Assembly: GCA_002633025.1 (NCBI GenBank)
Contig: NMRB01001487.1
Span: 115,202 to 179,201 of the forward strand
DNA length: 64,000 bases
Source of the DNA: Notospermus geniculatus
Taxonomy: Eukaryota; Nemertea; Pilidiophora; Heteronemertea; Lineidae
Reading direction: 5' to 3'
This document shows positions 1 to 12,500 of this stretch, one piece after another; position 1 is the stretch's first letter; each line of letters begins with the position of its first letter. The position numbers were made by a program, and so were the translations under genes. The notes under the pieces were generated by a model. That model was not told the origin of the DNA, searched no databases, and was given only the letters and a program-made list of their open reading frames with translations.

Positions 1-540
1 TATTGCCCGTTTTTTAGACAAAATCGAGTCTCACTTGTACTCCAATGCCCTGGCAATGCCATGGATGGTACCCGAGTTGCTGCCAGTCGCTGTATGTGGT
101 CAGGACATAACTAATGATTGGATACTCCTATTTTTTTCAGAGTTGCTGATTTTTCGCTGTGCGCACATCCCCAGCAACTGATTGACTCAGTTGCTTCTAG
201 TCGCAAGTCCGATGTGTGCCAGTTTTATGGTTGAGATGGAGCTCTTTGGATCAGCACAATGATTGACTAGTCACAGCCACCCACAGTCCGACATCTTCGA
301 CCTTGCGGTCGTCATTTTCATATCCCAATTGTTGCTGGATGAACGAATCGTGTCCAAATCACCCGAGATCAATCAATGTCTCAGAAGAGGATATCTCATC
401 AAAATAATGGCCAACTTATCTGTGTCTGCAGTCGTTTAGTGCGATTACTTTCTGTTCCCAACCTCTCAGGATGGACCAAGTTATGGATGAACACCAACAT
501 GCCACTAAGTTAAGTCGGGATGATATCCGAGAGTACAGTG

Positions 541-735
541 GAACCCGCTCTCAACTGAGGACACCAGGCTTGGATCCAAGGGGGGCACACACATCCCCCT
601 TTCTGCCAACAAATCTGTAAAATCGACCGTGAAATTCTGAAATTTGGAGCCAATCATTGAAATTCACCGCAGATTTCAATGTTTCTAGCACAGTGCGCCC
701 CCTCTTTCCCGAAATCATGGATCCCCTGGACATCT
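541..735. repeat. Dispersed 'GGATCCAAGGGGGG' repeat, copy 1
   Basis: Contains AAATTCTGAAATTTGGAGC, ATTTCAATGTTTCTAGCACA and a GGATCC word at each end. Further copies or fragments at 16434-16500, 16563-16727, 16798-16905 and 17401-17575. The superfamily is unknown. Confidence 0.6.
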
Positions 736-887
736 TGTGGATGGCCTGGTACTGTCCTTAATTGAAAGTTGTCCTCAATACGAAGGTCAAAATGACCAGA
801 CGTGACCAATGTGGGACTGAAATCCGTGTCCTTAACAGAGAGGTGTCCTCCTGGCAGAGGTGTTCACTAAGGGAGGTTCTACTTATA

Positions 888-1025
888 GGGCCGCATTCAA
901 AAAGGGTGTTTAAGCGTTAGATGCGTGTAACTTCGTCAGATGCATGGTGGAAGTGTGCGCATTTAGTGAAGTTACATGCGCCTAAGTATTAATCGCGCGA
1001 TGATCACCCTTTTTGAATACAGCCC
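888..1025. mobile_element. 138 bp MITE, GGGCYGTATTCAAAAAGGGTG ends
   Basis: Ends GGGCCGCATTCAAAAAGGGT and CACCCTTTTTGAATACAGCC form an inverted repeat. The interior repeats GTTACATGCG-type words. No clear target duplication. Confidence 0.55.
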
Positions 1026-1569
1026 AATGTGTTTATACACGAGTCGCACAGACAAAGGCACTTCCATCAGATCAGTATCGTCCACATGTTCTTCCCAACT
1101 ACCATAAACCAAGAGTAGCGGCCGCCCTCCCTCGCCACGTCAACATCCCAGCTTCATACATAACGCCTCCCTCCACATAACTGTCAACCATCTCGGGACA
1201 TTATCTCCAAACTGTGACAAATTTGCGTTCATTATGCACTAGTGGCCACTGAACAGCGTTATAGGCTGTTAATGGCCCGATGTTTTCCCGATATAAAAGG
1301 TTCACGCAAGTTGATTAGCTATATTTTATGTCCTAGCGAGCTGGTAGGAATTTTTTGATCGTCTAATGCCTGGTTGGCATAGTGCGCACCATAAACAACG
1401 AAATTGTCCGCAACACCAGGGGAGTTAACCCGGAACTCTGGCTGATTTATCTACGCATAGGGGACGGATGGAAGTGATGCTAGAAAATAAACTGATTGTA
1501 AAACAAGAGGGATGATATAAATGAAATGTTATAAGCCAAATGAGAGATTTGGATACTTCAGTTTGATGC

Positions 1570-2205
1570 TATGGCCCACTGGGGTAATGGGGACCCTAGC
1601 TCACTGCCTCAATAGGTGTCACTAGTGGTCATCCTCCCACAGCAGGAGTTTTTACCTCGTTCCTCTTCATACGCTCACACAAACCCCTGCTGAAATACAA
1701 CGGCCAGTGAATCTGATGTGGCTGTTCCATACTCCAGTTGCACTCCCTGTATTTTAAGGATGACTGGAGAAGTACAAATTTCGTGGTTTTACCCAGTTTG
1801 ATTTTAAAGTTTTATCCTTTACAAATCACTTACATCTTTCCAGAATTGACTGAATTTTATCACAAAGGTTCTTCCTGTGTATAGGAAAGATTCTTATTAT
1901 TTTTGATTGTTATTATGAGTCATAATTATTTTAATATTGACACCCTGAAAATGCTGCATTCTGATTGGGCAATGGTTTTCTGACCGCCTCTGCTTGCCTG
2001 GGAGGCCCAATTTCAGCAGGGCTTTGTGTGGAGTGTATGAAGAGGAACGAGACCAAAGCCCTGCTGTGGGAGGATGCTAGTGGTTAAAACTATTGAAATG
2101 AAACTGACATCCCGCGGTCCTGATCAATTTTCCACACAAAAGGGGTCTGTTGTATAGGACAGGGTTTCAGTGTGCTGCCCTCTATCGTAGCTAGGATCCC
2201 CATTC
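1570..2205. repeat. Dispersed repeat 'CCTCAATAGGTGTCACTAGT' (interrupted copy)
   Basis: A ~170 bp sequence (GGGGACCCTAGCTCACTGCC ... GTGCTGCCCTCTATCGTAGC) split by the 447 bp MITE. Other copies: 15760-15920, 38966-39115, 52190-52345 and 52856-52975. Confidence 0.7.
1630..2076. mobile_element. MITE with 8-bp target duplication (hAT-like)
   Basis: Inverted ends CATCCTCCCACAGCAGG over ~60 bp, flanked by CTAGTGGT (1622-1629, 2077-2084). It has inserted in a dispersed repeat (1570-2205), whose uninterrupted copies at 15760 and 38970 give the empty site. Confidence 0.75.
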
Positions 2206-2567
2206 TAATCCTGATATCAGGTCAACCTTGCGACGGCACAAAACAGGCGGCGGCTGAGTTTTCCGGATCACTTTGCATCTGAGCCACGATGGCGTGGAAC
2301 AAATCAGTTGCTGACATAGTGCGACATGACTGTAAGTTGCGTTCCACCTGTGACTGTTGGCATCAGTCATCGATCAAAAAGATCACGAATCGCAAGAGTT
2401 GAACATGTTCAAATTCTGTGTCATCCCGACGGCATAATCCATTCGCAGTCGACATGAAGTTACGATTCCCTGGTGCAGATGCCGCCTGCTCCAGGATGAG
2501 CGCACACATTTTCACTTTTGCGACCTGACCATGATTTCTAAACCTCCAGACATCACAGGGTCAGTAA

Positions 2568-3304
2568 AGCCTAGTGTACATCACATTTGCGACTGGATAC
2601 AACTAGTCGCCACTGAGCTACCTGGCGACTGGGAGGATCAGTGTTTCCGCCAGAGGGTACGCTGTGAGTACCCTCAAAGGAACAGAAAAGGGCCATTTTC
2701 TTTAACTTCATGGGGTTTTTGGCTGATTTTGAAGAACTGCATACCCTCAAAAATATTCCTGGCGGAAACCCTGAGGATCTAGCTGGAACTGGAGGCGACT
2801 GATCAGTCGCCAGAAACGGTCAATGTACGCACCCTTGCGACTCGCTGGAACTGAGAATTTGCCAGTCGCCGCATGTTGCACATGTTCAACTTTCTGGCGA
2901 CTAGTTGTATCCAGTTTCGTTCAGTCGCTGCAATGTACATGGGCTTGCGACTGATCAGTGCCAGTTTTCTGAAGGAAATCGAGTCTCAACGCCCTGGGGC
3001 GACCGCCACGAAACTACGATAGCACTAACAGGGCCTAACAGAGAAATTCTGTAATGGTAAAAGCCATTGCATACCTCTCTGTTAGGCATTGTTAGTGCTA
3101 TCGGAGTTTCGTGACGGCCCGCCCTGGATGTTACCTGAGTTGGTGTCAGTCACAAGTGCGGTGTATGCGGTCAGGATATGACAACTGATTGGATCCTCCT
3201 AGTTTTATTGTGTTGCTGAATTTGCGATGGGTGTGCAGCAGCTACATCACCAGCGACTGATCGGATCAGTTGCTTCCAGTCGCAAGTGCAATGTACACTA
3301 GGCT
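2568..3304. mobile_element. Harbinger-like MITE, AGCCTAGYG family
   Basis: Inverted ends AGCCTAGTGTACAT flanked by TAA (2565-2567, 3305-3307). Interior made of GCGACTGGATACAACTAGTC-type words. A second transposon (2639-2773) is nested in it, and a shorter inverted repeat (ACTAACAGGGCCTAACAGAG) lies at ~3020-3110. Confidence 0.7.
2639..2773. mobile_element. Short transposon with 5-bp target duplication (CAGTGTTTCCGCC family)
   Basis: Starts CAGTGTTTCCGCCAGAGGGT, ends GGCGGAAACCCTG, flanked by AGGAT on both sides (2634-2638, 2774-2778). 135 bp. Related copies at 12986-13298 and 13919-14060. Confidence 0.7.
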
Positions 3305-3417
3305 TAACACCACTGGAATGATCTCCACACTACATGTACTACAGACATCTAAGGAAAGACTTGTCTCTGATCAAAAGCATTCCTTTGTCTGATCAAGGAA
3401 ATACAATTTCTACTCAC

Positions 3418-3514
3418 CTAATACTAGAAGCAGGGTAGGTATCACATAGATGTGAGATGAATAATTCCCGTGATTTGATTAGAGGGTCCTGGATTTCTAA
3501 GTCGTAGGAAGAAT
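3418..3514 (-). CDS. RERE: RERE coding exon 4 (BAH domain, continues past left edge)
   Basis: A 97-nt minus-strand exon with acceptor ttcttctttacag and donor ATTAG|gtgagt. Completing the split codon from exon 3 it reads [19 protein letters not shown] then [14 protein letters not shown], matching the RERE segment DPVIKNRELFISDYVDTY. It ends in phase 2. The next expected exon (KCNISHFSDIF-like) was not found between here and position 1. Its 36 kb separation from exon 3 is consistent with very long RERE introns, but three assembly breaks (10823, 12404, 16934-17284) lie in between. Confidence 0.9.
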
Positions 3515-6500
3515 CTGTAAAGAAGAAGAAAGGGAAGGTTAGCATTCAGGAAAATTCTTGCTCAGGTCACGGAAGAGAGGAACAAGGTGCATGTTTGGCA
3601 GGGATGTCTACTCACTATCTGAAATCTCTGGCGATGCCTTGCAATGCTGAAGGGAAGCGTGGTGGTGCAGTGGTCATGGCGCAGAAATGCCAACCTCAAA
3701 ATTATCCCTATTCGTAATTTTTGCCCAAAATCTGCAATTTGTCAGTAATCTGATGGTGGTTGTCAGGAGTCAAGTTGTCCCTGTCCATTTCGGGTCGCAG
3801 CAGTGAAAAGTCTGGTATGAAATGCCACAAATCCACGTTAGAAATGCCACATGCACACTACAGGCAGTTGCACTCAACGCGTAGGGCGCACTGATGCGTA
3901 GGGCCTAAACATGCTGTGAGTGGAACGCACTGCTTGAAATGCAGAGCATGCGCTAGATTGGTACCATGATCCTCTGCCAGATGGATATTATATCCATCTA
4001 GTGGAGGATTGTGGTACCAATCTATCCACGTGCGTAACTCACAGTTCGGATTGAGATCGGTTTCGCTTCGGCAATGTTCGTCATGGCGTGGGCGGGAAAT
4101 TTGGACATTCGTTTTTGAACATCAGTTTTTTTATTTTGGGCGTAGGAAAAGGGACTACGGGCGTAATAACGTAAAAGGGGCAAAAAACCGTAGAAAATAC
4201 GGGCAAATCCATAGGGTTGCCATCTCTGCATGGCGTGATACCTGGTCAAGTTGCCACTTTGTACATGTACAGTGTATTCTCAACTGGTCTGAACGGATCA
4301 AGCGAACGGTGAATGAGCTGCTCCTTGAGTTCCCTGGGAAGATTTCTGGAGAGACTGAGGGAGGTATAATGCCTTTGACGCTGGTACTGGCATGGTGGAG
4401 AAAAAATGGTGCAACATAAAAGCCACACATTAGGAGTCAGAAGCTCCCAGAGGAAACCAAAGCGTTGCCATCAGTATCCTATGAAGAATGGAGCCAGGTC
4501 AGGAATTGAACCCACAACCACAGGTGATGCAAACCTCGTTTTTTTCACACCACCGATCTGACAGCCCAAGTCACTTTCAATCAGGCGCAGAAATGTAAGT
4601 TAGTTTGTGATTTTTTTAATCGCAGATAGCAGCACCTACCATCACTTCCTCATTCATCTTGTGTGGTTTATGGTGCGGAAGTCTGCTATCAGATGGGGAG
4701 CGTGCACGAGGTATCATCTGATTACCCTCATTACAGTCTGCACAGGTGAAATACACAGCTATTTTACACCTTCGGGCGCCCGAGGAGAGAGATTTAGTTT
4801 TCAGGTGAGTGAGCAGACACCATGGAGTAAGTCTGACCAGGGGGAGTCAGAGCGGAAAGCCACGAGCCTGATGCAAACCAGCGGTCAGAGATGTCAGAAC
4901 TCTCCATCAGCCCACTCCATCAATACTGAACTTGCATTTCTGATCTTACAACTGCAGAGTTCTCCACACTAGTGTAACAGAACGGGCGCAGTGCCCGTTC
5001 TAAAACGCAGGATTAATCTCACTGCCCGGTCTAAAAATCTGCCGCCCGGTCAAAAAAATTGCAGCCCAGTCAAAATTATTCACTTTAAATAACACTGTTT
5101 TCCAAGCACCGATGGGAGCTAGATTAGCATTCCAAAATGCCGGGAAATCGCATTGCAGGGCTTCTAGATTTCAAATTTTTCTGGGGGATTCTCAGGACAC
5201 GCGTGCGGCGGCGGCTTACGATATCAGTAACAGTGTGACGTCACCAGTATGGGGTATTTTACTTGCCCTTGCGAAGAAAAAAGGTACAAGGCACCACGGC
5301 TTAGTGTTCCATGCGACGGACGTGAAGAGCCGGGCCTACCCAGTTAAGGGGTTAAACCTATGACCTCTGGCACCAAATTACCAAATGCTAGTGTACCAAT
5401 GTTCCATGGGACTATTGTTCCTACCACATCAAGTTCAAGCAAATGAGGAGGTAGCCTAATTTTTTCTACCATTTGATGGCGCTGCGACCGTATCCACTTT
5501 TCCACTGTGACGTTGTTCGGAACGTCAACGTCACACTGCCGTGACATTGTGGCTTCATGCTCGCACAGCACATTGCCACGGAGATGACGTCCTGAAGACA
5601 ATGAAGAGGCCTGATATGGTCGCAGCGACATCTTTCCGTGGAGAAGTGGCGACCTCCTCATTGATTTGAAATTGACAAGGATGGTTCCTTCACTGGAGCT
5701 GAAACAACGGAAACTGCTGTTCAAAGCTGTGCTGAAATAATTTACAACGATAACAGATACATTGTAGGAGGAGAAAAGAAACTGGGTAATTTTCACCTGA
5801 AGATGCCTCTGATGCTTATTGCAAGGTAGAATTCAATCTCATGTTAAGTTGACCGAAATACCATGTAGAACATCTTATGATATGTACCATGGTATGTTTG
5901 AAGTAATTAGGAGTAACTCTGGTGTGAAATGGATATGATAAGAGAAGACATCTGATGAGAATCAGTGGCGTGAACTCATGAATAAACATGAGAGGAAGTG
6001 ATAACAGAGATCAGCAAAATGCGGAATGTAAAACTGTTAATGAAGGCATGGAAGGGGTAATGGGGAAGATACCGCCATCAAAATGAACATCGGTACAGTA
6101 CATATCAGAATTGACATTCCCTAAATTCACGGAAGTTACACATAACTTGCACGTGAGCTATGTTACGCATACATGTAATTCACGGGTAACTCAGGGTCTT
6201 TTATCTGCATAACCTGCGCATAACTTACATGTAGGTCCAACTTACGCATAACTTGCGCGTGATTTCATGGCGCACAACTTGCGTGACTTGTGGTTAATAC
6301 GTGTATATGTTACAGGACATTTCAAGCAGTATTACATGTATATGTGTAACAATGTGCACAAGTTATGCGTATGTTATGTGTTAGTTATGCACAACTTATG
6401 AGGTGAGATACACGCAACCAAGACACAACTTGCACATAACTTACGCCTAACCATAGCATAAGTTTCGCATCACTTACGTGAAGCCGTTGGTATGTCATTG

Positions 6501-9500
6501 TGATCCGTACTGCAGGAGTACAGACATTTTTCATTTGTATTTCATTTTTCCGTCAGGGCCGACGCTATAGCATTATTGGCCCTAGTAAGTACGGAGGAGG
6601 CCATCACAAGCTACTCACTACAGACTACAGACATGACCATGGAGCCTCTCCTGAGCACATACATGTAATCAGGGGTTCTTAGCTCTCTCCCTCTATCACC
6701 ACATACAAACAACATTTGTCTGCGATGATGGAGGGATGAGATACAACCACAAAGCAACATTTTCCTCACCCTACACCTACAGGTTTCTTGCCATTCAACA
6801 TTTTCTTCTCTCTACAAGCCTGATACCATATGACAGCATTTCTCAGCCAGGTTACTCAGGGTGACATTTCTTAAGGACATGCACCAATCCACCCAAAGGG
6901 CAATGTTTCACAGTCAACAACAACGTTACCATTAGAGAATGACAAATGTCACCAACAATACTGGTGACATTTTCAGCCCCGACACCAAACACTGAAAAGG
7001 AAACCAGGAAATGGAGAAAATCAGTGAAACTGAAGAATGCCAAAGTAACAAATGTTTCTGTACTATTAACCCATACACCCGCTACGACTACCCCGTCAAT
7101 GATTGTCACATGCAGATGGGAACCATACTGCTGCACCAACGATCCTGCACCAAGGATCCCTCCCAATCTAAACAACCTTGTTCACCTTAAGCCTGGCGCA
7201 GATCGACCTTGCGACTGGATGCAACTACCTGCAATGCCGTTGCCGGCAATGGTTGCGACTGGCTGAAAACAGTTGCAACTGATCAGTTGCACAAACAGGT
7301 CGATCTGAGCGGCCCGGCAACGCTATTGCCGACCGTTGCAGGTAGTTGCAATCAGTTGCACATGTTCTACTCGTTGCCGACCATTGCATCTAGTTGCATT
7401 CAGTCGCAGTCGATGTGCGCGCTCTGGCAATGAATTTCCTCGTTTGTGGTGCACATTAGACTGGTTCGTAGTCCCAACTGGCTTCGATGTTGGGACCGGG
7501 AACCAGTCTAGGTGCACAGCCATTTTGAATGTTTATCACATGACTCCCGAGTACGAGTTGTCCGTTCGGAAGACATCGACAATTTCCGTGTAGCATTCAG
7601 TTCAGTTGCATGTGTCGATGTGCGCGCTCCGGATTGAGACTGGTTTGTGCCACTTGTTGCCACAATGACCAGTCGCAATCGATGTGCGCTGTCCGCTCAC
7701 ATCGACAGCGACTGTTGCAGGTAGTTGCATCCAGTCGCAAGGTCGATCTGCGCCAGGCTTTATACTCTTTTCTACAACATTTCAGTAACCAACCCAGGTG
7801 AGAAATAAGCAAGAAAACGACCAACAGACAGAGATGTAGACTAAAGCCTTGTTCATACTTCGACGCAAGACCATTGGCGTCCAACGCGCGATCAAATCTG
7901 GATGCCGACTTCGCGCAATTGATTCATGGTCCAGCGCACTTTAGCGACGGCGACCCGTTATGAAATGACTCAAGTAATTACAGCCTCGCGATCGGACGCC
8001 GTCCAAATCGCACAACGGGGTCGGCGTTGAACGCAAGATCGTGCGTTGGTCGCCAGCGATGGTCGTGCGTCGAAGTATGAATTAGGCTTTAGGCAGTCAG
8101 AGTGGTATAATGGGCCTGTCACTCCTGAGGTTCCCAGTTCAATTCCCAGTCGCATCCTTGGGACTCGCTGGAACTGAGATTTTGCCAGTCAATGCAAGTT
8201 GCACATGTTCAACTTTCAAGCGACTAGTTGTAGTACCCAGTTTCATTCAGTCGCTGCGATGTACGCAGGCTTGCGACTGATCAGCGCCAGTTTTCTGTAC
8301 AAAACCGAGTCTCAACGCCCCGGATGTTACCTGAGTTGCTGCTCGCAAGTGCGATGTACGCAGTCAGGACATGAGACTGATTGGATCTTCCTATTTTTTA
8401 CTGAGTTACCGAATTTGTGATGTGCGTGCAACGCGTACATCATCACCAGCGACTGATCAGATCAGTTGCTTGCAGTCGCAAAAAATGCGATGTACACCCA
8501 GCTTAACCGTTCAAGTGCTGACCCCAGACTCGTCCGCACTTTTTGAATTTCGCGCCGGTCCCATGACGTCTACGATCGCGAAAGCCCTCAGCTACCCAGA
8601 TCTTCAATGATGAGCCTTTTTGCTAACTTTCTTGATTTTTACCGTTTCTACCTCAAAAATTTTGAAAAACTTGGAAAAGTCATGGGAGTTTCTGCATTTT
8701 AAGGGTTAATGTGAGAGAGGGCACAGGAGTAGATTCATTCTGTCCTAACACCTCGACAAAACATACTGAATCGAGTCCACAATATTCCTCGAGTTTGCAT
8801 CCTTAAGAAAACACTTCACCAGAACTCTGCCAACAGCCTTGATCTCAAAAATAAGATCATTTATTACGTTACAAATGGCGCTCAGAAGTACAAGATAAGT
8901 ACCATCAAAACGGCTCCGACAATGATGGAAGGATCATTATGTTGCTGAACTGAATGGTATCGGTTTTACGATGCACTTGGGGCTTCTAAATTGTGTGACT
9001 CACATTCGCTGACGGAATACACATGGACCATCAAAGGACTCCTGATACATATTAACTCAAATTATGGCTGATTTCTCTTGTATAAACCACTAAATCATAT
9101 AAACAACTCGGCGCTATCGTCACGATCTGCGTGGAGATGAGAAATTAACCCATCATCGTAGGAATCATACTAAAATTTGACAAGAGTTTGTTCGTTTGTG
9201 AGTGTGTTCGTGATTTTCTCCAAGACTGATGAATGGATCGCCGCCAAACTTGGTGTGCTCATGCAGACGGGCCTGGGAAGTACATGTCCTTACGAAGACC
9301 GAATTTTGATACGACTTATAGTTTTCGAAATATCAAGATATTAACGAAAATAACAAGGCCTTTTGACGTCATGACGTCATCCGTGACGTCGGCAATGTCA
9401 TGTGCGACGGAATAACGTCATTACGCCACTGGAACAGGTATGACGTCATTACGTCCCCCAAGCAGTCCTAATGACACCACTGTACAGGTATTGCCTCGTG

Positions 9501-12500
9501 ATCAAAATGTGAAATGATCATGTTCCCCGCCGTTCTGAGTGCACTTGTAATACTAGAGCTTGGCCATGTCGGCAGTCACGACAAAACAAAGCATGCTACT
9601 TCCAGGATAATCTTTTCAAAAGGAATTTTTGCACGTTTGAAATTCTAATATCCCTTTCATGTCATCCTATAGACATCCCACAGCAATTATATCAAAGTTT
9701 TTGTCTGTCAAATAGTTCAATATGATATGGACAAACAATCTGAACATTATAGGCACTGTTTGTACACACATACCAGATCTTACAAAACATTCAAAGGCCC
9801 ACTTAACCCGTAAGCCTACGGCTCTCTGATATTAAACGGATCGTTGAAAATGATCATGAAATAGAATCCGAAGATCACGACGGATCAGTGCACATATCCA
9901 TTATTTCATGTCTTCACAAATTTCCAAACAATTTCGTATTTTTTTCATTATCCCACAAGCCTTAGGCGTGTTGTTTTTGAAATTCCATCCCCATTTGTAG
10001 TCATAGTAGGCCTACTATCACATCATAACTGTATACTCTACAATACGATATACATGAATGCATGCACCTGTATATTTTATTGCTGCTGTCTGAGCAATGC
10101 TGATTTTATTGTCCTGCCAGGCTGTCAGAGTGGCACAGTGAAAACACTGGCACTACCTCTGAGTCACGGGTTCAATTCCCAGTTGGGCCATTTTTCTCTC
10201 TGAACACTAGCCAGGCCAGTTTCACAGGGTGGTACCACCCTGTTCAAAATTTCGAGGTCATTTTACCACCCTGTTCAACACCACTCTGTTTAAAAATAGC
10301 CCCGCTGTTGCGGGCGTAACCCCTCGGCCTGTGTGTTTTACTGAAAGAAGATATGGTAAGTGGTATACCCTGTAATGAAGTTGAAATGAAGTAGTTGTAC
10401 ATTAATTTATTACCTGGGGGGTTGGTGGTTTTAGGTAATTGCAGTCAATATTGTGAGTGAATTGGAGACTAAAAATCCAAAGCATTCTCAAGTTAGAGCG
10501 TTCACGTCGTTGACCAATCAGATATCAGCTTTTGACCTCTGTCACCTTGAAATGTAGGTGTAATCCAAAACCCGTGTGATATGTTGTGTACCCTGACTGG
10601 ATACACCCACCATAAAAATTTCATGAAGTTTCGATGACTAGTTTAGGAGTAATCGCAAATTTTGTCATTTCACTATGTGCCCCCTGGTGGCCAAAGTAGG
10701 AATCAGATCCGGTCGATTTTCAATAGCGAGAAGCGTCATGTCATGAGGTATCAACATACAAAATGTGAGACGAAAATTCCAAAGCATTCTCAAGTTAGAG
10801 CGTTCACGTCGTTGACCAATCANGCAGATATGCCTGCTGTACACAATCAAATTTTTTATCCAATTTTTTGGAAATTCAGATTCCGGGCCCATTGGGGCTG
10901 CAATGTCTAAATGTGCATGTACATGTAGGCCTTTAATATTGAACATACATGTACATGTACATGTATTCAGAAAACTGGGATGAAAAATTTGATCGGTGTA
11001 CAACGGGCATTAGAGAAACGTGTAATGCCCGCTGTACACGATCAAATTTTTCATCCAATTTTTTGTTTTGGAAATTCAGATTCCGGGCCTACCTGCATGT
11101 TGGCCTTTATTGAGCATATTCAGAAAATTGGATGAAAAATTTGATCGTGTACAACGGGCATTAATTGGATTGAAAGTGAGTTGCACCTGACGACCAAGTC
11201 AACATTCGCACATCTAGACCTTTTCATTATTATCATCAGATCCTGTAGTCCAGCTGGACATATGAACCATATCTTGGTCCAACTGAGTCAGTTATTGTTA
11301 AAAACAGATGTCATCATTAGCACCGGTTTTATATCCCATATTGTGGTGTAGTATTTTAATATGAGTGTATTGAGAGGGGAGTATCATGTTGCAGGCTGCA
11401 CGCAGCTTTGCAATCACTCACACAATGGCAAATGGCCGCAGACCCAGAATAAGAGTTCGATTACCGCATGATCTAATAAACGTATCTTATTTTATCGACA
11501 GTTTTTATGCATTGAGGATTAATAGACAACACAAGTCAGCCAGAAATAATGAACGTCAAGTTTTTTGGAAAAAATACACGAGGAGCTGCAGATCAATACA
11601 CAGTACACTTTACATGTAATGCAAATAATGACTTGCTTTTTATAGTGCTCGTCTCAAAGTGCCTCACCCAAGTCTCTCCAGAAACCTTTCTTGGGAACTC
11701 AAGGAGCAGCTCCTATTCAGCACCGCCTTAATCCTTTCAGACCAGTTGAGAGTACAATAATAAAGTGGTTGATTTTTTCCATCAGGGCCGAAGCCGCATT
11801 GAAATAATTACATGTATATGCAAAAATATCCTTCGAAAGCTTTTACCGTAATGAAGGATCTGTTATATTTATTAAGGGAAAAAACAAAGCACTACTTGGA
11901 GCACCATATCAACTTGGGGTGAAACGGTCAAAAATTACCGTAGTATATATTCATGCGCCGTGTGTAACACGTGTCTTCGATACCCTAAAGTAGTCCGTAG
12001 TAGTCTGCAGAGATTAGTGGAGTGACATCCAACCTCAGCCAAGTGTACCGTTAACTAATTCTAGATACGAGATTGCCAATAGCCTACAATATGTGAAGAT
12101 TAGCATTTTTCGTCCTCAGAAATTCTCCAGCAGTCAAGACAACTACCACATTTATAGCAGGCTTTAATCATCAATAAAATAATGATTGCCGTTATACTGA
12201 CAGTATAATTACAAATAAACAAATCAATTTATTGATTCACACAACAGAGGGAACCTCATTGAACATTATCTATTGATTCTGCTGATCAATTTTATCGATG
12301 CACCCTGTGCGGCGTGCGACGACACAACGCTTGTGAACCCATACAGGATTGGCTTCCACATGATAACTTATGGATTAACAATTATTTGCACAATGATGGG
12401 GAANGCAGTTTCAACACGCATGCAGGCAAGCAGGGTTCTTTCCCCCGGATTTTGTTCAAGGACTTTTCCAGTTCAGTACTTTTTCAGGGCCGTAGCTACA

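Noticed and set aside
4009-4430. Overlapping 60-136 codon ORFs on both strands
   Set aside because: Mutual shadows around a hairpin repeat; no protein similarity recognised.
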